Origin: Actinobacteria bacterium UBA6100 | Lineage (GTDB): Bacteria > Actinomycetota > Coriobacteriia > Anaerosomatales > Anaerosomataceae | Length of the DNA: 64,000 nucleotides | Direction: 5' to 3' | Assembly (NCBI GenBank): GCA_002423585.1 | Contig: DIWS01000015.1 | Location: 1 to 64,000 of the forward strand | Shown here: positions 56,300-64,000 of the stretch, one piece after another | Position numbering within the stretch: the first letter of the stretch is position 1 | Layout: each line of letters starts with the position of its first letter | The notes under the pieces: generated by a model | What the model was told of the DNA's origin: nothing | Database searches by the model: none | The model's input: the letters and a program-made list of their open reading frames with translations, nothing else | Translations under genes and position numbers: made by a program

Positions 56300-57184
56300 G
56301 TGCAGCCGATCGAACTCAAGCCGAGCGCTCAGGGCAAGGTCCGCGATATCTACGACCTCGGCCGTGCGCTCCTGATCGTCGCGACCGACCGCATCAGCGC
56401 CTTCGACGTGGTGCTTCCCGATCCCGTCCCCTACAAGGGCGAGGTCCTCACGCAGATCTCGCTCTTCTGGTTCGACCGCCTCGGCCACATCGTGCCGAAC
56501 CACCTGCTCACCGCCGAGCTGTGCGACCTTCCGGACGAGTTGGCCGTCCATGCCGACGCGCTCCGCGGCCGCTTCATGATCGTGAAGAAGGCCGAGGTGT
56601 TCCCGGTCGAGTGCATCGTCCGCGGCTATCTTGCGGGGAGTGGCTGGAAGGAGTACCGCGAGCACGGCACCGTCTGCGGACAGGCGCTGCCCGGAGGGCT
56701 CGTCGAGAGCTCCCGGCTCCCCGAGCCGATCTTCACGCCTTCGACCAAGGCCGCCATCGGCGACCACGACGAGAACATCAGCTTCGAGCGCATGATCGAG
56801 ATCGTGGGCGAGGAGCACGCGACGCGGCTGCGCGACGCGTCACTCGCGCTGTACTCGGCGGCCCGGGATCACGCCGCGGCACGCGGGATCATCATCGCGG
56901 ACACCAAGTTCGAGTTCGGCCTGGTGGACGGCGAGCTCACGCTCGTGGATGAGGCGCTCACGCCCGACAGCTCGCGCTTCTGGCCTGCCGAGGAGTACGA
57001 GCCGGGTCACGGCCAGCCGAGCTTCGACAAGCAGTTCGTGCGCGACTGGCTCGAGGCGAGCGGCTGGGACAAGACACCGCCGGCGCCGGCGCTCCCCGAG
57101 GACATCCTCGCGGTCACCGCCGAGAAGTACATCGAGGCGTACGAGCTGCTCACAGACGAGCCGTTCATGCCGGAAAGCGAGTAG
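56300..57184 (+). CDS. purC: SAICAR synthase
   Basis: A 294-residue phosphoribosylaminoimidazole-succinocarboxamide synthase, ligating aspartate to CAIR in purine synthesis. Visible blocks: GKVRDIYDLG, VATDRISAFDVVLPDPVPYKGEVLTQIS, VECIVRGYLAGSGWKEY, and ADTKFEFGLVDGELTLVDE. GTG start with AAAGGA 8 nt upstream. It opens the main purine gene row, which runs purC, two small membrane proteins, purS, purQ, purL. Confidence 0.96.
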   Translation: MQPIELKPSAQGKVRDIYDLGRALLIVATDRISAFDVVLPDPVPYKGEVLTQISLFWFDRLGHIVPNHLLTAELCDLPDELAVHADALRGRFMIVKKAEVFPVECIVRGYLAGSGWKEYREHGTVCGQALPGGLVESSRLPEPIFTPSTKAAIGDHDENISFERMIEIVGEEHATRLRDASLALYSAARDHAAARGIIIADTKFEFGLVDGELTLVDEALTPDSSRFWPAEEYEPGHGQPSFDKQFVRDWLEASGWDKTPPAPALPEDILAVTAEKYIEAYELLTDEPFMPESE

Positions 57185-57186
57185 GC

Positions 57187-57675
57187 ATGTCACAGCGCAG
57201 CTACTCCAACGAACGGTACCGCAAGGGTGCCAACATCGGCTCCACGCGCAAGAGTGCCGCGAAGGCCAAGCCGGTGCGCAAGCAGGGCTCGGTCGAGGTC
57301 ACGAAGTCGGTCAAGTCCAAGAAGAAGGACGAGATCGAGAAGGACTGGTCGGGTCTGCCCACCTCGCCCGAGATCAAGAAGTGGCGCACTGTGTGGTGGG
57401 TGCTGCTGCTCTCCGGTCTTGCCGCGATCGCCGCGAGCTGGGCGATTCCGGAGATCCGCGACAACGAGCGGCTCGTCTCGGTCGTTTCCATCGTGGTGCT
57501 CGCCGTCTCCCTGGCGGCTATCCTCATCGACGTTGTCGTGATCAGGAAGCTGCGCAAGGAGCTCATCGCCAAGGCCGAGAAGAAGCCTTCGCCGAAGCAG
57601 GAGGCACACGCCGCCGCCGAGCAGGGCGATTCCGGAGCGCAGCAGGGCAAGCACGACCCGAAGGACGCCTCGTGA
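57187..57675 (+). CDS. Basic-N-terminus membrane protein in the purine cluster
   Basis: 162 residues: a long basic N-terminal region (about 1-55, KSAAKAKPVRKQGSVEVTKS), two helices (about 69-87 and 96-117), and a charged C-terminal region. The gene starts 2 nt after purC and its stop overlaps the next start in GTGA. The layout of a basic segment before two helices occurs in uncharacterised actinobacterial cell-envelope proteins. Being inside a purine operon does not by itself suggest a function. Confidence 0.75.
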   Translation: MSQRSYSNERYRKGANIGSTRKSAAKAKPVRKQGSVEVTKSVKSKKKDEIEKDWSGLPTSPEIKKWRTVWWVLLLSGLAAIAASWAIPEIRDNERLVSVVSIVVLAVSLAAILIDVVVIRKLRKELIAKAEKKPSPKQEAHAAAEQGDSGAQQGKHDPKDAS

Positions 57676-58022
57676 GCTTGAAGGTGCTCCCGCCCCACGT
57701 TCGCGCGCACCTGTACCTCTTCTGGGTCGGGATGGCGCTTGCGGGCGCCGGTGTGGTGGGTTTCGTCGTGAGTTTCTGGCAGGTCGGCTCCTCGCGGGCC
57801 GCGGCGCTCGATGTGCACACCGACGTGCCGGTGTTGGCGTATGCGTCCATCTTCGCGTGGGTGATCGGACTCGCGATAATGTGGTACGGCCGAAGGAAGG
57901 TCGACGCGGCGGTCGCCGCGAGACTGAAGGAGAACCGCGAGACGATGTATGTCGATCTCGATGATGGGGAAGACGCCACGACCGTGCCCGACGGGCGCGA
58001 CGCGCAAGGGGAGGAGCCGTAA
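57672..58022 (+). CDS. Small membrane protein in the purine cluster
   Basis: 116 residues with two helices (about 13-37 and 54-70), an intervening loop (GSSRAAALDVHTDVP) and a polar, acidic C-terminal tail (DLDDGEDATTVPDG). The GTG start overlaps the previous stop, so it is strictly coupled. purS starts 1 nt after its stop. I do not recognise the family. Confidence 0.72.
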   Translation: MSLKVLPPHVRAHLYLFWVGMALAGAGVVGFVVSFWQVGSSRAAALDVHTDVPVLAYASIFAWVIGLAIMWYGRRKVDAAVAARLKENRETMYVDLDDGEDATTVPDGRDAQGEEP

Positions 58023-58023
58023 G

Positions 58024-58266
58024 ATGGCACGCTTCGAGATCTACGTCACGTATAAGAAAGGTATCTTCGACCCGCCCGGAGCCACTGCCGAGCGAGCGCT
58101 CCAGAATCTGGGCTACGCCGAGGTGGGGCAGGTGAAGATCGGCAAGTACATCCAGATCGAAGTGGCCGACGGCACGCCGGTCGAGAAGGTCCGCGAGATG
58201 TGCGACAAGCTGCTCGCCAACCCCGTGATCGAGGACTACCGTATCGAGACCGTCGGGGAGGCGTGA
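58024..58266 (+). CDS. purS: Phosphoribosylformylglycinamidine synthase subunit PurS
   Basis: An 80-residue PurS, the small structural subunit that bridges PurQ and small-type PurL. It reads ARFEIYVTYKKGIFDPPGATAERAL, then GQVKIGKYIQIEVAD and NPVIEDYRIETV, all family-typical. The presence of PurS predicts the three-subunit FGAM synthase, consistent with the 760-residue PurL downstream. purQ begins 2 nt later. Confidence 0.94.
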   Translation: MARFEIYVTYKKGIFDPPGATAERALQNLGYAEVGQVKIGKYIQIEVADGTPVEKVREMCDKLLANPVIEDYRIETVGEA

Positions 58267-58268
58267 GG

Positions 58269-58963
58269 ATGCGCTTCGGAGTGGTGCGTTTCCCCGGCTC
58301 CAACTGCGAGCAGGACGTCGTGCACGCGGTCGAGCATCTCGGCCACGATGCGGGCTACATCTGGCACGGCGACACCGACATCTCGGGCTATGACGCCATC
58401 GTGCTTCCCGGCGGCTTCAGCTACGGCGACTACATCCGGTGCGGCGCGGTGGCGCGCTTCAGCCCCGTGATGGCCGAAGTGATCCGCTTCGCCGAGGCGG
58501 GCGGCCCCGTGATCGGCATCTGCAACGGCTTCCAGATCCTCACCGAGGCGCACCTGCTGCCCGGCGCGCTGCTGCGCAACGTCGGTCTCAAGTTCATCTG
58601 CAGGACCGTGAGCCTCCGCGTGGAGGAGAGCGCGTGCGAGTGGCTCGACCTGCCCGCAGGCACGGTCGTGCGCATCCCGATCAACCACAACGAGGGCAAC
58701 TACATCTGCGACCCCGACACGCTCGAACGCCTGCGTGCTGGCGGGCAGATCGTGCTGCGCTACTGCGAGCCCGACGGGTCTCGCACCGAAGGCGGCAGCG
58801 CTCCCAACGGCGCCCTGGACGACATCGCGGGCATCTGTAACGAGCGCGGCAACGTCTTCGGGCTGATGCCGCACCCAGAGCGCGTGGTCGATCCCGTGAG
58901 CGGCGGCACGGACGGCGCGGCGTTCTTCGCGGCGATCGCGAAGCGCGCTGTGGAGGTGGCCTC

Positions 58964-58967
<4 letters not shown>
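58269..58967 (+). CDS. purQ: Phosphoribosylformylglycinamidine synthase subunit PurQ (glutaminase)
   Basis: A 232-residue class I glutamine amidotransferase. Catalytic Cys is in GPVIGICNGFQIL, the His/Glu pair in FGLMPHPERVV. The N-terminus shows VRFPGSNCEQDVVHAVEH. It supplies ammonia to PurL. ATG follows the purS stop by 2 nt, and its end overlaps purL by 4 nt (ATGA). Confidence 0.96.
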
Positions 58968-61246
<2,279 letters not shown>

Positions 61247-61257
61247 GAGGACGTTCG

Positions 61258-61818
61258 GTGGAGATACTCACCGCACTCGGACTGTCGATACCGGCGGGGC
61301 TGAACGCGTACATCCCGCTGTTGGCGATAGCACTCGCGCAGCGCTTCGAGTGGTTCCAGCTCAAGGAACCGTTCGACGTCATGGGCGAGTGGTGGATGAT
61401 CGCGATCATCGCCGCGCTGCTCGTCATCGAGATGGTGGCCGACAAGGTGCCGGCCGTGGACCACGTGAACGACGTCATCCAGACCTTCATCCGTCCGGCG
61501 GCCGGCGGCATCGTGGCCGTGGCGGCTGCGGGCAGCACCACCGAGGTGAGCCCGTGGCTGCTCGTGCTCGCCGGTGTGCTGCTCGCCGGCAGCGTGCATG
61601 CGGCCAAGGCAACCACGCGTCCGGCGGTGAACGTCACCACTGCCGGCATGGGCGCGCCCGTGGTGAGCGCCGCTGAGGACGTCGGCGCCGTCCTGCTCTC
61701 GGCGGTCGCGATCGTCGCGCCCTTGCTGGTGGCGTTCGCCGCTGCGGGCCTTGTCTACTCGTTCTGGCGGCTGTGGCACAGAAAACAGCAGACCGGCAGT
61801 ATCGTCGCGGAGCCCTGA
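61258..61818 (+). CDS. DUF4126 family membrane protein
   Basis: 186 residues, DUF4126. It has four or so helices with the family-like ALGLSIPAGLNAYIPLLAIALAQRF at the N-terminus, then VADKVPAVDHVNDVIQTFIRPAAGGIVA and ATTRPAVNVTTAGMGAPVVSA. Function is unknown in this family. GTG start with a GGAGG about 9 nt earlier. It lies 11 nt after purL and before a small repeat-protein gene. Confidence 0.85.
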   Translation: MEILTALGLSIPAGLNAYIPLLAIALAQRFEWFQLKEPFDVMGEWWMIAIIAALLVIEMVADKVPAVDHVNDVIQTFIRPAAGGIVAVAAAGSTTEVSPWLLVLAGVLLAGSVHAAKATTRPAVNVTTAGMGAPVVSAAEDVGAVLLSAVAIVAPLLVAFAAAGLVYSFWRLWHRKQQTGSIVAEP

Positions 61819-61822
61819 GCGC

Positions 61823-62035
61823 GTGCCGCTCGATGCCGATGATCTGCGGCGCCTGAAGGTCGACCTGCGCTCGGATGACCCCGACGTGAGGGCCGCAGCG
61901 GTCGAGCGCGCCTCGGCGGCGATCGATGCGACGGTGATGAGCATCGTCTCGCAGGCGCTCCTCTCGGAGAATCCGGACGTGCGCGCCAGGGCCATCGAAC
62001 TCATCGATCACATGGCGGAGTTAGCGGAGGAGTAG
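61823..62035 (+). CDS. Short HEAT-like helical-repeat protein
   Basis: A 70-residue, all-helical protein reading LRRLKVDLRSDDPDVRAAAVERAS and later SENPDVRARAIELIDHMAEL. These two stretches repeat the SxDPDVRARA-type HEAT pattern. GTG start 4 nt after the DUF4126 stop, without a clear ribosome site, so translation relies on coupling. The gene is short and only family-like repeats support it. Confidence 0.55.
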   Translation: MPLDADDLRRLKVDLRSDDPDVRAAAVERASAAIDATVMSIVSQALLSENPDVRARAIELIDHMAELAEE

Positions 62036-62085
62036 CGTTGGGCGTCCGGGTGTCCTGCGCTGCGTAGTCCTCGCCGGGGGCCCTC

Positions 62086-62116
62086 GGCGCCCCGGAGGAC
62101 ATGCCTCCGAGGCGCC
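62086..62116 (+). terminator. Strong hairpin before purF
   Basis: GGCGCCCCGGAGG (62086-62098), 5-nt loop ACATG, CCTCCGAGGCGCC (62104-62116), one mismatch in 13 bp. It lies 51 nt after the last upstream stop and 109 nt before purF. It may end the purC-purL transcript or attenuate read-through into purF. TATCCT at 62176-62181 is a weak -10 candidate for purF itself. Confidence 0.6.
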
Positions 62117-62224
62117 TTCCCCGGCTGCGGAGTGACTCCGCGCAGAACCCCGAACGCCCGACGCGTCCGCCGTGCTATCCTTGCGGCGTCTGCTTCCCCC
62201 GCGCGTTAGGACAGAGCTCCCCTC

Positions 62225-63691
62225 ATGAGTGACGCTCACTTCGACGACTCCTGGATCCTCTCCGAACGACCGGAGAACCCCGAAGAGGCGTGTGGCGTCT
62301 TCGGCATCTACGCCGAGCACGAAGACGTCGCGCGCATGACCTACTTCGGCCTGCATGCGCTGCAGCACCGCGGTCAGGAGTCGGCAGGCATCGCGGTTGC
62401 CGACGGCCACTCGCTCATGGTCGTGAAGAACCTCGGCCTGGTGCCGCAGGTGTTCACCGAGAGCGATCTGGAGTCGCTCAAGGGCCACCTTGCGGTGGGC
62501 CACACCCGCTACTCCACCACCGGCTCGGGCAAGAAGTGGGAGAACGCCCAGCCGATGATCAGCTCGATCGGCCCCAACACCATCGCACTCGGCCACAACG
62601 GCAACCTGGTGAACACGGCGTCGCTGCGCGAGGAGCTGCAGAAGCTCGGCGTGCGGTTCCGCTCGACCACCGACTCCGAGGTGATGGTGCGCCTCGTCGA
62701 CCACTTCACGCAGGTGCACCACTCCATCCGCGGCGGTATCCGCGATGCGATGCAGATGATGCGCGGCGCCTACTCGGTGGTGATGATGTCCGAGGAGGCG
62801 CTCTACGCCTTCCGCGACCCCAACGGCGTGCGCCCGCTCGTGCTCGGGCGCCTCAACTCCGGGCGGCGCGGCTGGGTGATCGCCTCCGAGACGTGCGCGC
62901 TCGACATCGTGGGCGCCGAGTACGTCCGCGACGTGGCACCCGGCGAGCTCATCCGGGTGAAGAACGGCGAACTTGAGAGCGAGCAGGCGGTGTCGCCGGG
63001 TCCGCCGAGTCTGTGCATCTTCGAGTTCGTGTACTTCGCCCGCCCCGACAGCGTGATGAACGGCCACTCGGTGTATGAAGCGCGGCGCCGCCAAGGGATG
63101 GCGCTCGCGCGCACCAAGCCGGTGGACGCGGACCTCGTGATCGGCGTCCCCGACTCGGGCATCCCGGGTGCGGTGGGCTACGCGCGGGCGAGTTCGCTCC
63201 CGTACGGTGAAGGCCTGGTGAAGAACCGCTACGTGGGCCGGACGTTCATCTCGCCCACGCAGTCGCTCCGGCAGCAGGGCATCCGCCTCAAGCTGAACCC
63301 GCTCAAGCACATCATCGATGGCAAGCGCCTGATCGTGGTGGACGATTCAATCGTGCGCGGCAACACCTCCAAGCAGCTCGTGCAGCTGCTCTTCGACGCC
63401 GGTGCCGCCGAGGTGCACATGCGGCTCACCTCGCCGCCGGTCGTGTGGCCGTGCTTCTACGGGATCGACACCGACACGCAGGAGCAGCTGATCGCGGCCA
63501 ACCACTCGCTCGATGAGATCCGCGACTTCATCGGCGCCACGTCGCTCGCGTACCTCTCACTCGACGACCTCGTGGCCTCCACGGGGTGCGATGCCGGCGA
63601 CTTCTGTCGCGCGTGCTTCGACGGCGAGTATCCGATCGAGGTGCCCGAGAGCGTGCGCAAGGGCAAGCTGGGCCTGGAGACGGTCGGGTGA
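62225..63691 (+). CDS. purF: Amidophosphoribosyltransferase
   Basis: A 488-residue PurF, first committed enzyme of purine synthesis. The N-terminal Ntn glutaminase begins after a 22-residue propeptide: the catalytic cysteine is Cys23 in EEACGVFGIYAEHEDVAR. The PRTase domain has VGVPDSGIPGAVGYARAS and the PRPP loop LIVVDDSIVRGNTSKQL. Cysteines near the C-terminus (ASTGCDAGDFCRACFDGEYP) match the 4Fe-4S type of PurF, as in Bacillus. ATG start. It is followed directly by a membrane-protein gene (GTGA overlap). Confidence 0.97.
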   Translation: MSDAHFDDSWILSERPENPEEACGVFGIYAEHEDVARMTYFGLHALQHRGQESAGIAVADGHSLMVVKNLGLVPQVFTESDLESLKGHLAVGHTRYSTTGSGKKWENAQPMISSIGPNTIALGHNGNLVNTASLREELQKLGVRFRSTTDSEVMVRLVDHFTQVHHSIRGGIRDAMQMMRGAYSVVMMSEEALYAFRDPNGVRPLVLGRLNSGRRGWVIASETCALDIVGAEYVRDVAPGELIRVKNGELESEQAVSPGPPSLCIFEFVYFARPDSVMNGHSVYEARRRQGMALARTKPVDADLVIGVPDSGIPGAVGYARASSLPYGEGLVKNRYVGRTFISPTQSLRQQGIRLKLNPLKHIIDGKRLIVVDDSIVRGNTSKQLVQLLFDAGAAEVHMRLTSPPVVWPCFYGIDTDTQEQLIAANHSLDEIRDFIGATSLAYLSLDDLVASTGCDAGDFCRACFDGEYPIEVPESVRKGKLGLETVG

Positions 63692-64000
63692 CCGAGGTCA
63701 CCACGGCACTCTTGGCACTGCGCGACGGCCTGCTCTTCGCCGTTCAGTACAACCCGCTGTTCGCCGCGGTGACCGCGGCGCTCGCGGCCGCGCTGATGGG
63801 CTATCCGAAGGCGCCGCGCGCCCGCCGCGAGTGGGCGGGGTTGGTGCTGCTGGCCGGCTGGCTCGTGGGCGACGGCCTCCGGATACTGGCGCGTGCACGA
63901 GACTACTACGATGGTGTCGCCGCCTTCCGTGCCGCGGGCATGGCGCTGTGGCCCGGATGGACCACGCTCGGACTCTGGGCGCTCGGCTCGCTTGCGATCG
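63688..64000 (+). CDS. Membrane protein, 3' partial
   Basis: A GTG start overlaps the purF stop in GTGA, and the frame stays open to the window end (104 codons). The protein begins MTEVTTALLALRDGLLFAVQYNP, with two or three helices visible (about 28-41, 53-71, and 88-104). No family is recognised from this part. Cotranslation with purF is likely. Confidence 0.65.
   Translation, partial: MTEVTTALLALRDGLLFAVQYNPLFAAVTAALAAALMGYPKAPRARREWAGLVLLAGWLVGDGLRILARARDYYDGVAAFRAAGMALWPGWTTLGLWALGSLAI

Noticed and set aside
62021..63310. 429-codon minus-strand open frame across purF
   Set aside because: Shadow of purF; it has no domain and would run through the hairpin before purF.

Overview
The window is about 67% GC, densely coded on both strands, with frequent GTG starts and 1-20 nt gene overlaps. 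I see no tRNA, rRNA, insertion sequence, prophage or CRISPR array. The gene set suggests a high-GC, monoderm, largely anaerobic bacterium: rubrerythrin, a B12-dependent radical SAM enzyme, a corrinoid-activator-like 2Fe-2S ATPase, a YedE/TusA-like pair, PurS/PurQ/small-PurL, and a heliorhodopsin (a family described almost only from monoderms). An actinobacterium of the Coriobacteriia/OPB41 type fits, but this is an inference from gene content.

Layout. 1-5.5 kb: 3' part of typA, a GNAT enzyme, a SulP transporter, Dabb and PhzF proteins and a small membrane protein. 5.6-10.6 kb: a papain-like protein; a TetR operon whose promoter is bracketed by two palindromic operators (TetR, flavodoxin, two paralogous membrane proteins); and a second membrane protein/TetR pair behind a 13-bp-arm inverted repeat. 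10.7-13.3 kb: a decayed 3' end of carB, two lipoproteins and an alpha/alpha-toroid protein. 13.3-17.1 kb: a MacAB-like export operon. 17.2-25.3 kb: hydrolase, rubrerythrin, DUF2239 protein, cysteine-synthase-like enzyme, a double-CDGSH protein, a P-type ATPase behind an apparent yybP-ykoY (Mn2+) riboswitch, and panD.

25.4-31.4 kb: purB, an unknown protein, a cluster with an NAD theme (NrtR-type regulator with a degenerate Nudix box, SPFH protein, NAD-kinase-like protein), and an RHH/GNAT toxin-antitoxin pair. 31.4-41 kb, minus strand: CopB-type ATPase, a KaiC-like/PEP-synthase-like fusion, dusB, a UbiA prenyltransferase, then a heliorhodopsin preceded by a TspO homologue, an unknown four-helix protein and a TRIC/UPF0126 channel. 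41.1-46.3 kb: B12-radical SAM protein, methyltransferase, a DUF1508 gene remnant, and a PhnD-like binding protein paired with a histidine kinase.

46.4-56.2 kb: fused MFS/spermidine-synthase-like protein, HerA-like ATPase cluster, RACo-like protein, YedE/TusA, SppA. 56.3-64 kb: the purine operon purC-x-x-purS-purQ-purL, then a DUF4126 protein, a small helical-repeat protein, a strong hairpin, purF, and a partial membrane protein. With purB at 25.5 kb the window holds six purine genes.

The most notable items are the TspO-heliorhodopsin operon, the manganese riboswitch in front of the P-type ATPase, the NrtR-like/SPFH/NAD-kinase-like cluster, the KaiC-like/PEP-synthase fusion, and two gene remnants in the intergenic spaces.
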